From Nocardia macrotermitis (GTDB lineage Bacteria; Actinomycetota; Actinomycetes; Mycobacteriales; Mycobacteriaceae), in assembly GCF_009604405.1 (NCBI RefSeq), contig NZ_WEGK01000025.1:34729-98728 (forward strand): a DNA stretch of 64,000 nt, in the 5' to 3' direction. This document shows positions 35,601 to 42,894 of this stretch, piece by piece. Numbering within the stretch: position 1 is the first letter of the stretch; every line of letters starts with the position of its first letter. The translations under genes and the position numbers were made by a program. The notes beneath the pieces were generated by a model. That model saw only the letters and a list, made by a program, of their open reading frames with translations. It had not been told where the DNA came from and did not search any database.

Positions 35601-37332
35601 TCGGTGGGTGCCCGCGGAGCGGGTGGCGCGGGATCCGGGCGAGGCCGGTCCGATCGTGTCGGCGACGCTGACCGGGCGTACGGATCCGACCGCGGTGGTC
35701 GCGGTGTGGCCCGCGGCGCCGACGCCGGGATCGGTGGTGGCGGAGATCGGGCGGGGACTCGGACTGCTGCAACGGATTCAGGAATGCGATGCGATGGTGT
35801 CGCTGACTGTCGTACTACGGGATCGCGCGAGCGTGATTCAACAGGGGATCGCCGGATTGGTGCGGTCGCTGCAACTCGAGTCGGGTCGTCCGGTGCGGTT
35901 GGTGTGGGCGGGCCCCGAACGTGCCGAGCCGGGCCCGCTGACCGGGCTGACACTCACGATGGACGGGCCGGACGAGGTGCGCATCGGGCCCGGCGGTGTG
36001 CAGGCCAGGCAGTTCGAACCGGTGTCCTTCCTCGCGCGTCCGGTCGAAATCCAGCCTGCGGGAGCGTATGTCGTGACCGGCGGGCTCGGCGCCCTGGGCG
36101 CGGTGGCCGCCCGCTGGCTGCTGGATTCCGGTGCGGGGGATGTGGTCGTGCTGACCCGGCATCCGCGCCCGCTGCCACCGCTGCTCGAGGGTCTGGAGGA
36201 CCGGATCGTGGTGTTGCGCTGCGACGTCACCGATCCGCGCGAACTGGCCAACGCGCTGCACGACATCCGCGAGTGCGGCGCACCCATCCGCGGCCTGATC
36301 CACGCCGCGGGCACCCTGCATGACGCCGAATTCAGTTCCGTCACAACCGATCTCATCGCGGAGATGTTCGAGCCGAAACTCGCCGCGACCGCCGACCTGC
36401 TCGACCTGACCGCCGCCGATCCCCTCGATTTCGTCCTGCTGTTCTCCTCGGCCACCGGCGCGCTGGGCGCACCCGGCCAGGCCGCCTACGCCGCCGCCAA
36501 CGCCGCCCTCGACGCGCTCGCCGCAACCCGCGCGAACCGCAAGGTAATCAGTATTGGTTGGGGCAGTTGGGAATCCGGCCTCGCCGCCACCGCGGGCGGC
36601 GCCGAACACCTTCGTCGCGCGGGCATCACCCCCTTCACCACCACCCGCGGCACCGCGGTCCTGGACGCCCTGCGCGGCTACCCCGGCCCCCACGTCCTGG
36701 CCATGGATTACACCCCCACCACCGATGACTCCCCGATAGCCCACCGCCTCCGCACCGTCCTGCCGACCCAATCCGACTCGGCCCCAATACATCCCACACC
36801 TTCGAACCATCGGACGGACTTCACCCATCCGAGATATCCGAACCCGGCGCGATATCCCGACCACGCGATCGGTCCCGCAGACCTGTCACAGTCGGACCAG
36901 TTCTACTCGGCAACAGGGTTTCCCGCCCCCGCTCACCCGGCGAACGATTCCGCGTACCTCTACGGGCCGTCCAGCCGGTCCGGACAGGATCCTGCCGCAG
37001 ATTCGCCGACAGACACCAGCATTTCCGAAGACAAGGCCGAGCGGCACTCGATTTCAGAATTCACGGATGCGTCCGCGAATACATCTGTGGTACAGGTGAT
37101 TCGGTCGACGCTGGCCGCAACTCTGGGCATCGCGCCGGAAAGCATTGCGGCAGAGGTGGATTTCACCGGCCTCGGATTGTCCTCACTACTGGCGATCGAA
37201 TTACGGCGGACGCTCGAAGCGCGACTCGGAATCCGGATCGCGACCGCAGAATTGTTCGAGCATCCCACGGTGGCAATGCTCGCCGCGGCATTGTCCGCGC
37301 GACTGTCCGACGATCGAGGAGGGAACCGGTGA
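29665..37332 (+). CDS. Type I polyketide synthase KS-AT-DH-KR-ACP with two linker repeat blocks
   Basis: A 2555-residue modular synthase. KS, residues 30-435: Cys183 in DSACSSS, His318 in ECHGTGTPLGD, His357 in NIGHLEAA. Repeat block 1, 626-922. AT, 965-1285: Ser1057 in GHSLGE; the specificity region reads DFAAHS, neither the malonyl (HAFH) nor methylmalonyl (YASH) pattern. DH, 1315-1545: His1322 in HVVRGVPVVP and Asp1466 in DGCLQL, both present. Repeat block 2, 1603-1873. KR, 1890-2330: TGGLGALG and Tyr2275 in AAYAAANAALD. ACP, 2480-2555: LGLSS with Ser2507. No ER and no thioesterase. One extension giving an unsaturated or beta-reduced acyl chain is expected. Starts at ATG overlapping the ACP gene and ends GTGA-overlapping the ligase gene. 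Confidence 0.93.
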   Translation: MTADSGGTPPPAPVPGQRDSTTTVESAAVPPVAIIGIGARVPGAHGVDEFWRLLREGRDGTGAPPRDRAGARHGGYLDGLDAFDNDWFAISEREAAVLDPQQRLALEVAVEALDDAGVGYRVRGSHTAVLFGACGYDHGSVVLGSGGRDAPYAVTGSALSIIANRLSYALDLHGPSLVLDSACSSSLAAVDLALRLLADRTVDLAIVGGVNLTLLQHTSDYMDQAGFLAPDGRCKPFDAAADGYARSDGCTVLILQRTADARREGNRIYAEIIGAAVGSDGRSNGLYAPNGLAQQQVIRRAWARAGTAPTAAGYIECHGTGTPLGDAVEVGALAAVLAEGDRTHRVWIGSVKSNIGHLEAAAGVTGVAKAALHIAHATIAPNLHFHTENPLLDLASRGLAVPTEPIGWAAESASSRYAGVSSFGFGGTNAHVVLRGVDTVAPQRNTDPPILLTITGRDEADIRQQATRWAEALNRNPASLPEFAAATTRSLPEQIRAAIVARNRTDAIAQLLELAETPPPANPTPTPPADTLRPEGTDFGPIPAKPVRAAHPPGQHTNSTSGATPAQNTRAARAASPEDSSTTMLDTTRGRTSATETPVDSATTPVPTGTNRTVAISVESAAAAADSAITSGSAPTPTRAGDGDATSRNEAAATTDTAITPAYSVGPTGIAGTGNETTAATAKFAITPTTAAGPNGTDTTADSAADSAVTSTDATVSTGVDGNDAPNNRDTATTTDSAITSAGVAVPTSANGIDETSEQGVAAPADPAVTSGSASTPTRAGDGDATSRNETAADSAITPAHSAGSTGIAGTGNETTAATADFVITSTNAAGPNGADAMADGAAAASSTIASASAAGPNRTTDTGKRTGATDADSTITSGSVAGPTSTNGTGVTSGEGATVGSAIVSANAAGPSGAADTGEGGGKRSQSAAFSRNTLGHNVSGDLAGAVLPRSARVHGPVGGRRRGRVLLVFSGQGGQHERMGRGLAARYPVFARALAEATDAVSAAGGPRVWTPRHGFGHSLETTDMVQPALFVFQIALAELLAHWGIRADAVIGHSLGEIAAAVVSGALSLGDGARIAVARSAILAHLDGRGAMAMLEATPEEAGRLVEPVRAHVAVAAVNGPRSVVVSGTPRYVDTLIRRATRRSFYARRIAVDFAAHSPQVREPAAELLARLDGITPRTPRIPLYSTARRGARITSAALDARYWSENAEHTVELATALESAAADGCTTAIEISPHPILAPAIREFPEFREATHPMADRDDESAAFLDGMAHWYLEGRPADWSALGTFTGPILERRWRHAIFPLLTATGPTPAPEDLRDHVVRGVPVVPAMYWLRRMLRTAGERTTRLTDFTVREATDLAALPDTTCHARADQLTVTGPIPLATARIAAEPTPAELVAWMRTIDAHRIAQPGMRPVDPREFYAMLRARGLEYGPRFRTLRGIVAESSSAIGLLGHIPLDTAALDGCLQLIAAAAGPHLPADVLPLPTHLDSAWLTPSSDVLLAQAHAFLRSTTPTGLRCDILATDQHGAPAAALLGIHIHYTPLPTTPNTSHSPSPTTHPNATPRPTNHPPTNRPAAEDSLVPDTEAGWNNPNASPYSVGTQHTISRNPTRPDQPHTNGPTDADRRTDNSGSVEGTYSDGAEHYLHTAEQSNTTATHPGATPHTIGEEPDQPHADDPLGAGSQAARPGGRETTLSIGANNYRWHTAEHFYGPAIHPDAAQHTIGGNPTRPDRRTLAPEEAEGTYSGGAAGYQWHGAEYFHAPTTDPDTTQHTIGSNPAPPDRPDLRTVGYDGAEGPYSGGAEYYQWPAAGNLDGRAVNPDTTQHTIGGDSTRPDSRAVGSDGGEGTYSGGADGYQWPAAGNFDGRAVHTDAAQRPVGYDRGRADAQGGGGAGWEFGEYTHSGVRQWDRAGVDEGGHRVVGRGEWDRGVLGAHGLGAVLRREAWVRVGAPEVGREARVRRVLVIGESRLAVGLARDVDRWVPAERVARDPGEAGPIVSATLTGRTDPTAVVAVWPAAPTPGSVVAEIGRGLGLLQRIQECDAMVSLTVVLRDRASVIQQGIAGLVRSLQLESGRPVRLVWAGPERAEPGPLTGLTLTMDGPDEVRIGPGGVQARQFEPVSFLARPVEIQPAGAYVVTGGLGALGAVAARWLLDSGAGDVVVLTRHPRPLPPLLEGLEDRIVVLRCDVTDPRELANALHDIRECGAPIRGLIHAAGTLHDAEFSSVTTDLIAEMFEPKLAATADLLDLTAADPLDFVLLFSSATGALGAPGQAAYAAANAALDALAATRANRKVISIGWGSWESGLAATAGGAEHLRRAGITPFTTTRGTAVLDALRGYPGPHVLAMDYTPTTDDSPIAHRLRTVLPTQSDSAPIHPTPSNHRTDFTHPRYPNPARYPDHAIGPADLSQSDQFYSATGFPAPAHPANDSAYLYGPSSRSGQDPAADSPTDTSISEDKAERHSISEFTDASANTSVVQVIRSTLAATLGIAPESIAAEVDFTGLGLSSLLAIELRRTLEARLGIRIATAELFEHPTVAMLAAALSARLSDDRGGNR
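31540..32430 (+). repeat. Tandem repeat block 1 in the PKS KS-AT linker
   Basis: Residues 626-922 of the PKS consist of about eleven units of 23-30 residues, each opening with a variant of DSAITS and rich in Ser, Thr, Ala, Gly and Asp (examples: DSAITSGSAPTPTRAGDGDA, DSAITPAHSAGSTGIAG). At DNA level two segments of roughly 200 bases (from 31540 and from 31960) are nearly identical, showing recent duplication. The stretch should be disordered and flexible. Confidence 0.9.
34471..35283 (+). repeat. Tandem repeat block 2 between the PKS DH and KR domains
   Basis: Residues 1603-1873 form five units of 50-59 residues plus a fading sixth. Each opens TQHTIGGNPTRPD-like, continues with an EGTYSGGA segment, then YQWPAAGN, and closes RAVNPD-like. 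The units are rich in Gly, Pro, His, Tyr and Trp and are unrelated to block 1. Confidence 0.9.
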
Positions 37333-39014
37333 ACGGATCGGTCGATGCACTCGCGGCAGCAGTGGCGAAATGGGCCGCAGCACGCCCGGACGCACCCGCA
37401 TTCACCGCCCTGTCGTATCCCGCCGGAGAATGCCGATCACATTCGCTGACCTTCGGCGGATTACACAGCGCCGCAGGTGTTCTCGCGGCGAAGATCAGCG
37501 CGGACACCGATCCCGACGATCGGGTCGCCATCCTGTGCGACCACGGCCTGAACTACGTGACAGCCTTCCTGGCCTGCCTCTACGCCGCCCGAGTGGCCGT
37601 ACCGCTGTTCCCGGTACAGGGCAACCGCAATGCCGATCGCCTCGCGGCCGTACTCGACGACGCCCGCCCGACGCTGAGCCTTGTCGACCCCGGCAGCGAA
37701 ATACGCACCGCAAGTGGCGAATTCGAGACCGGAAAGATCCTCCCGGTCTCCATCGCCCCCACCGACACCGCAATCCCCCCACAACCGGCCACCGACTGTC
37801 CGGCCTATCTGCAATACACCTCGGGTTCCACGAAAACCCCTGCCGGCGTGGAAGTCTCCCACGACAACCTCGCCGCGGCCCTCGACCAATTACGCACCGG
37901 AATGCCCGTGGTGAACCACAAACCCGTCGTCACCTGGCTACCGTTCTTCCACGATATGGGCCTGGTCTTCGCGCTGTCCCTACCGCTGTACACCGGCGTG
38001 CACGCGGTCACCCTCCCACCGGCCGAATTCGCCAAACGCCCGATCCGCTGGCTGCGAGCCTGCGGCGACTACCGCGCCGGAGCCACCGCGAGCCCCAATT
38101 TCGGTCTGGCACACGCCATTTCGTCCACCACACCCACCGAACGCGCCGAGCTGGACCTGTCCGAACTGGAACTCGTACTCAACGGCGCGGAACCGATCCG
38201 GCCCGAGGTCCTCACGACCTTCACGAATACCTTCTCCCCCTACGGTTTCCGACACACCGCCCACACCGCCGGCTACGGCTTGGCCGAAGCCACCCTGCCG
38301 GTCGCCTTCGGCACACCCGACCAACCGCCCGCGACCGCCGAATTCGACCGTACCGCCCTGGCCGACGGACGCGTACTCCGCACCGAACCCGGCACGGGAA
38401 TCCGGCTGGTCGGCTGCGGAACCCCGGCGGGACAACACATCCGACTGGTCGACCACTCCGGAACGCCCGTGGCGGCGAACGAGGTCGGCGAGGTCTGGGT
38501 GCGCGGCCCGAACGTCTGCGCCGGATACTTCCGCAAGCCCCACGAAACTGTCGAAACCTTCGGGGCCAACTCCCCCGGCGAACACGAGAGCTGGCTGCGC
38601 ACAGGCGATCTCGGCTTCCTGCACGAAGGCCAGCTCTACATCGCCGGACGCCGCACCGACATGATCGTGATCGCGGGCCGCAACCACTACCCGGCCGATA
38701 TCGAATCCACCGCGGCCGATTCCGCGCCGGAGCTCCGCCCCGGCCACGTCACCGCGTTCGGTGTGGACGAGGGCACCCACGAGGCGCTGATCGTGATCGC
38801 CGAACTCGACGAGTCGCCCGGCGACACCACCGAACTGGCCCGCCGCATCCGCGCCGCCGTCGCCACCGCGCACGATATCGCGCCCGCCGAAGTGGTCCTG
38901 GTCGCACGCGGGCAGATCCCGAAAACCTCCAGCGGCAAACTGCGGCGTGGTGAATGCCGAATCCGCTACCGCCGGGACGAGTTGCTCCGCGTGGATGTCG
39001 TACCGAGGGTGTAG
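37329..39014 (+). CDS. Fatty-acyl-AMP ligase
   Basis: A 561-residue FAAL, the adenylating enzymes that hand fatty acids as acyl-AMP to ACP domains of synthases in place of CoA. Signatures are YLQYTSGSTKTPAGV, WLPFFHDMGLV (typical of FAALs such as FadD32), YGLAEATLPVAF, WLRTGDLGFLHEGQLYIAGRRTDMIVIAGRNHYP and the C-terminal Lys in PKTSSGKLRR. GTG overlaps the PKS stop by four bases (GTGA), so it is co-translated with the PKS. Expected to charge the stand-alone ACP or the PKS. Confidence 0.92.
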   Translation: MNGSVDALAAAVAKWAAARPDAPAFTALSYPAGECRSHSLTFGGLHSAAGVLAAKISADTDPDDRVAILCDHGLNYVTAFLACLYAARVAVPLFPVQGNRNADRLAAVLDDARPTLSLVDPGSEIRTASGEFETGKILPVSIAPTDTAIPPQPATDCPAYLQYTSGSTKTPAGVEVSHDNLAAALDQLRTGMPVVNHKPVVTWLPFFHDMGLVFALSLPLYTGVHAVTLPPAEFAKRPIRWLRACGDYRAGATASPNFGLAHAISSTTPTERAELDLSELELVLNGAEPIRPEVLTTFTNTFSPYGFRHTAHTAGYGLAEATLPVAFGTPDQPPATAEFDRTALADGRVLRTEPGTGIRLVGCGTPAGQHIRLVDHSGTPVAANEVGEVWVRGPNVCAGYFRKPHETVETFGANSPGEHESWLRTGDLGFLHEGQLYIAGRRTDMIVIAGRNHYPADIESTAADSAPELRPGHVTAFGVDEGTHEALIVIAELDESPGDTTELARRIRAAVATAHDIAPAEVVLVARGQIPKTSSGKLRRGECRIRYRRDELLRVDVVPRV

Positions 39015-39057
39015 ACCTTATCCACACCCATCCACAGATCGTCACGGAGGAGTTTCG

Positions 39058-39528
39058 ATGGCTACGACCGATCCCGTGCACTGGCTGGACGAACCGGAGG
39101 AGCACGACTATCCGGCGGCGGCCGACTATCTCGAACTGCTCGCCGATCCGCATACCGTGACGAATCTCGTGCGGCGTCTACGCGCCGCGCCGATCGTGCA
39201 CAAGAAGGCCAAGGACATCCTGCGCGCGGCCCAACTCAGCCTGCTGCCGCCGGACAATCCGCATGTCCGAGCCGATCTCGCCAAGATCCTGACCGGTAAG
39301 GCGCTGTCCCCGATCCTGCTGGTCCAGGGCGATCTGACCACCGGCACCCCCATCCAGATCGCCGACGGTTACCACCGCGTCTGCGCCTGTTATCACGCCG
39401 ACGAGAACATCCCCATCCCCACCAAACTCGCCGCACTGCGCGATCCCGCACCATCTCCCGACGACGATCCGGCCGATCCCGAGTCCGCACAGCCCGATCC
39501 CGGAAAGCAGAAGAAGCGGAAGAAGTAG
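39058..39528 (+). CDS. ParB/sulfiredoxin-fold-like protein
   Basis: A 156-residue protein. Residues 85-125 (ALSPILLVQGD through ADGYHRVCACYHADE) resemble the ParB-like nuclease / sulfiredoxin fold with a DGxHR motif; the last 30 residues are a Pro/Asp-rich linker ending in a lysine cluster (KQKKRKK). Function not known. ATG 39058 follows GGAGGAG. It ends four bases before the antiporter gene, so the two are probably one transcript. Confidence 0.7.
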   Translation: MATTDPVHWLDEPEEHDYPAAADYLELLADPHTVTNLVRRLRAAPIVHKKAKDILRAAQLSLLPPDNPHVRADLAKILTGKALSPILLVQGDLTTGTPIQIADGYHRVCACYHADENIPIPTKLAALRDPAPSPDDDPADPESAQPDPGKQKKRKK

Positions 39529-39532
39529 CGCG

Positions 39533-40669
39533 GTGAGCTTCTCCACCCTGGCGCTGGTGCTGGCGCTCGGTCTGGTCGGACCGCTGCTGTCCTGGCGCGC
39601 GAGCTGGCACATTCCGGTGATCGTCGGCGAACTGCTCGCCGGAGTCGTGTTCGGCGCGACCGGTTTCGGGGTGTTGCGGCCGGGTGACCCGATCTTCTCC
39701 TTCCTGGCCGATATGGGATTCGCGCTGGTCATGTTCGTCGCGGGCACCCATGTGCCGGTGCGGGATCCGGCGGTGCGGTCGGCGCTGGCGGTCGGGGCGT
39801 TGCGCGCGGTGCTGGTCGGCGCGTTCGCGGCGGCAGCCGGATTCACGCTGGCAAGCTGGTTCGATACCGGGCACGGCGCGATGTACGCGGTGCTGATCGC
39901 GTCCTCCTCGGCGGCGTTGGTGCTGCCGATCATCGATTCCCAAGGGCTGCAAGGTAAATCGGTGCTGGAGTTGACCGCGCAGGTGGCGATCGCCGATACC
40001 GCCTGCATCGTGGCGTTACCGCTGGTCATCGACATCTCGCAGGCCGGACGCGCGACGCTCGGCGCACTGGCCGTGGCAGCGGGTGCGGTCGCGCTGTTCC
40101 TCGTGCTGCGTTATCTCGAACGTTCCGGCCTGCGGCGGCGTGCGCACGAGGTCTCCGAGGAACGCAAGTTCGCGCTGGAACTGCGCGTCAGCCTGGCCCT
40201 GCTGTTCGCCCTGGCCGCCCTCGCGACCCGCACCCAGGTCTCGATCATGCTGGCGGGTTTCGCGGGCGGACTGGCGGTGGCCGGGGTGGGCGAACCGCGC
40301 CGGGTCGCGCGCCAGCTGTTCGCGATCACCGAGGGATTCCTGGGCCCGCTGTTCTTCGTCTGGCTCGGCGCGCGCCTGAACCTGCGCGAATTCGCCGACC
40401 AGCCACGACTGATCCTGCTCGGACTCGCCCTCGGCGTTGCCGCGGTGCTGGCCCATGCCCTGATGCGACTGCTGGGTCAGCCGATCGGCTTCGGCGCCTT
40501 GGCCGCCGCGCAGATCGGCGTCCCGGTCGCCGCGGTCACCGTCGGCACGCAGCTGCACGTCCTCGAACGCGGCGAGGCCGCGGCCCTGATGCTCGGCGCG
40601 CTGCTCACCATCGCCGTCGCCGCCCTCGCCGCGGCGGTCGCGGCCCGGTCCTCGCACCGCGGCAACTGA
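39533..40669 (+). CDS. Cation:proton antiporter (CPA2/KefB type)
   Basis: A 378-residue membrane protein with about twelve hydrophobic segments, matching the Na_H_Exchanger domain: VGELLAGVVFGATGFGVL, LADMGFALVMFVAGT and the central IASSSAALVLPII segment followed by AIADTACI-like residues in helix 5 that bind the cation. No C-terminal TrkA-N/RCK regulatory domain is present. GTG start four bases after the ParB-like gene, which may be functionally linked. Confidence 0.87.
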   Translation: MSFSTLALVLALGLVGPLLSWRASWHIPVIVGELLAGVVFGATGFGVLRPGDPIFSFLADMGFALVMFVAGTHVPVRDPAVRSALAVGALRAVLVGAFAAAAGFTLASWFDTGHGAMYAVLIASSSAALVLPIIDSQGLQGKSVLELTAQVAIADTACIVALPLVIDISQAGRATLGALAVAAGAVALFLVLRYLERSGLRRRAHEVSEERKFALELRVSLALLFALAALATRTQVSIMLAGFAGGLAVAGVGEPRRVARQLFAITEGFLGPLFFVWLGARLNLREFADQPRLILLGLALGVAAVLAHALMRLLGQPIGFGALAAAQIGVPVAAVTVGTQLHVLERGEAAALMLGALLTIAVAALAAAVAARSSHRGN

Positions 40670-41219
40670 ATTCCCCCGAACCGCTCGAATCCACCTGCGC
40701 CCGCCGCACTCTCGATCGGCAGGCAAACCTCGGGCAATACGGGGATTCGCCACCGCTGGGTCACGAGGCGAGCCGGAACGCCCGCGCCGGACACGCCCGC
40801 GCATCACTCGCACGCGGACCGAATTCGGTGTGCCAGCGCCCGATTCGACAATTCGATGTGATGAAGGTCACTTATAGATCGCAGGTCGAACCGCGAATCT
40901 CTGCGCCGCAGGGGAATATCCGAACGACACGATGCCGCCGACCGTGACCTTATCGACCGGCGAACAACATCGAGTCCGGCGCGACATCTCGGACTATCCG
41001 TCTGTTGCGCAAGTGGATGGCGACACCGAGCCGATCACTCAGTACCCGACAGTCGCCGCAGATCGTCTCGCGCAGCAAGGAAGTCGAACCGCAGAAGCAG
41101 TATTGATCGTCCACGAAACACGAATGATCGAAGCCGATCAGATGGCTGCGAACCGAAGATGTGCACCGGAAAGCACATGAAGAGGTAGGGCTTCATGGCA
41201 GAACGCGTGAAGCACGGAA
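40670..41219. other. 550-base gap with no recognised gene
   Basis: Between the antiporter stop and the 3' end of the S4 gene. The 82-codon frame at 40932-41180 has no ribosome site and no family resemblance, and I do not call it. The stretch from about 40850 is less GC-rich. Confidence 0.5.
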
Positions 41220-41618
41220 TTACTCCGGCGAGGCGGTGGGTCCCCGGCCGAGCAGTCGATCCGTCTCGCGCCGTTCACGTTTCGTGGGACGTCCGGCACC
41301 ACGATCCCGGCGCGGCATGGTCGCCACGATTTCGGGTGCGGGTGGTGCCGGGCTGTTGTCGATCAGGCACTGGGCGGCGATGGCCGCTCCCACACGCTTG
41401 GTGATGACCTTCTCGACAACGACGATGCGGTCCAGCCCGTTGATCCGGGCACGCACCTCGTCACCGGGTTTAACCTGGTGAGCAGGTTTGACCGCAACGC
41501 CGTTCACCTTGACGTGCCCGCCGCGACACGCGGTCGCGGCGGCAGACCTGGTTTTGAACAGCCGGACAGCCCAGGTCCAGGAGTCGACCCGGGCTGTACT
41601 CGGTTGCGTCGGTGGCAG
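41220..41618 (-). CDS. S4-domain RNA-binding protein (HslR/Hsp15-like), apparent CTG start
   Basis: A 132-residue S4 protein: RVDSWTWAVRLFKTRSAA, CRGGHVKVNG and VKPGDEVRARI are the complete alpha-L RNA-binding motif, followed by a basic tail with GRPTKRERRETDR. Hsp15 relatives bind stalled 50S subunits. Starting at the first GTG (41507) would cut the S4 domain in half. In frame upstream there is no ATG, GTG or TTG before the TGA that ends the NlpC gene, but CTG 41618-41616 has a perfect GGAGG five bases upstream, so I call that as start. The NlpC gene is 30 bases upstream in the same frame. Confidence 0.8.
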   Translation of the reverse strand: MPPTQPSTARVDSWTWAVRLFKTRSAAATACRGGHVKVNGVAVKPAHQVKPGDEVRARINGLDRIVVVEKVITKRVGAAIAAQCLIDNSPAPPAPEIVATMPRRDRGAGRPTKRERRETDRLLGRGPTASPE

Positions 41619-41648
41619 TTTCGCCTCCAGAGCGATACCGGCCGGAAA

Positions 41649-42335
41649 TCAGGCGACGCGACGCGCGGTGACGATCGAGTTCGGATCGAGGTGCGCGTAG
41701 CTGACGGTCTCACCCGACTGCGGTGCCTGCAGGATCTTGCCGTCACCGGCGTACATCGCGACGTGACCGCCGCCCTCCTGGATGACCAGGTCGCCGGGCT
41801 GCAGGTCCTGGTAGGCGACCGGCTTGCCGATGTGCGACTGCTCGAAGCTGGTGCGCGGCAGGTTGACTCCGGCCTGCTTGTACGCCCACTGCACGAGGCC
41901 GGAGCAGTCGAAGTTCTGCGGGCCCGAGGCACCCCAGACGTAGTCCGAGCCGATCTTGCTCTTGGCCGCGGTCAACGCGATGTTCTGCGGGCCCTGGTGC
42001 TCGTTCACACCGGGCAGTGCCGCGGTCAGACCGGGGATGTTCGGCTGCTGCAGGCTCTGCGGCGCGAGCGCCTTCTGCGCGGCCTTGATCTGATCCGCGT
42101 GGTCCTTGATCAGGTCGGCGTGATCGGCGAGCGCCTGATTCACGGCCTTGACCTGCTGCGTGAACGAGGAATCGACCGGCACATCGAAGTCACCGACGCC
42201 GGGCACGTTGATGGTCTGGGCCATGGCCGAGACCGCAGGCATGGCACCGGTTGCCGAGGCAACCGCACCCATGACGAGCGCACCCTTGACGGAATTCGGG
42301 AGCCGAGATTCCCGTTGCAAACTGTGTTTACCCAC
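41649..42335 (-). CDS. Secreted NlpC/P60 peptidoglycan endopeptidase
   Basis: A 228-residue exported hydrolase. A signal peptide covers about residues 17-39 (cleavage after AVSAMA). Residues 55-95 are a helical region with repeated DHAD segments. The NlpC/P60 domain (110-228) has the catalytic Cys in NFDCSGLVQWAYKQAG and the His in GGGHVAMY. It should cleave D-Glu/mDAP stem-peptide bonds, as RipA/RipB do. GTG start with AGGAGA upstream. A ydaO riboswitch precedes it, so expression should respond to cyclic di-AMP. Confidence 0.92.
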   Translation of the reverse strand: MGKHSLQRESRLPNSVKGALVMGAVASATGAMPAVSAMAQTINVPGVGDFDVPVDSSFTQQVKAVNQALADHADLIKDHADQIKAAQKALAPQSLQQPNIPGLTAALPGVNEHQGPQNIALTAAKSKIGSDYVWGASGPQNFDCSGLVQWAYKQAGVNLPRTSFEQSHIGKPVAYQDLQPGDLVIQEGGGHVAMYAGDGKILQAPQSGETVSYAHLDPNSIVTARRVA

Positions 42336-42363
42336 CGAGCTGAGTCTCCTGTTTCTTCCACTC

Positions 42364-42515
42364 CACCCGCCTACCGAGTTAGCTGACGGGTTCGGGCCGG
42401 GAAGATCGGTCCTACCTCGACCGACCTCGTATAGCCGGGCGAGGATTCACCCCACTACATCTGGGTCCTCGGTTCGGCGAACGAGCTTGCGCCCGAACAC
42501 CGATTTGGCGGTGAC
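42364..42515 (-). ncRNA. ydaO/yuaA c-di-AMP riboswitch
   Basis: Reading the minus strand, the conserved core elements appear in order: GAGGACCCA, then GGGGTGAATCC, an optional paired arm, CCCGAACCCGTCAGCTAACT and GGTAGGCG, ending about 30 bases before the NlpC gene. This is the ydaO architecture (consensus GGGGACCCA ... GGGGUGAAUC ... CCCGAAUCCGACAGCUAAC ... GUAAGCG). The class binds cyclic di-AMP and usually turns off cell-wall hydrolase and potassium transport genes. Boundaries are approximate. Confidence 0.92.
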
Positions 42516-42894
42516 TCGACGAGCCGCTTCCCCTACGAAGCGGCACACTCCATCAAGTCACGAGAAGATTACGACCAGCACGTGATGTTGTCCACCCCAC
42601 AGCACGGCGTGTTGCACCGGCATCGTCAAAGCCCCAGCACAGGGCGCGATTCGGCGTGTCGCCGCGGCGGGTAACGAGCTGATCTCGGGAAGGACACGGC
42701 CGTTGTCGACGCGGGTGGGAACGTTATGAACTCGACTCGTTCCGTTATCGACCGGCTAATCCCGGGCGTTAACAACCGATTCATCCCGAATCCGCACAGA
42801 TCGCGGCCGCCGGTGTCGCACACCGGGCCTTCGCGCACACTGATCCACCCGGCCGAATGCGAACCCGATCCGACGGACGAACAAACAGCAGGGC
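42516..42894. promoter_or_regulatory. Upstream region of the riboswitch, no gene
   Basis: About 380 bases between the riboswitch 5' end and the next gene's 3' end. It must contain the promoter for the riboswitch-NlpC transcript; it is less GC-rich around 42540-42600 and 42720-42790. No gene is supported; the minus-strand frame across 42626-43114 overlaps a better gene. Confidence 0.45.

Noticed and set aside
40932..41180. 82-codon frame in the gap after the antiporter
   Set aside because: No ribosome site, no family resemblance, no coupling to neighbours.
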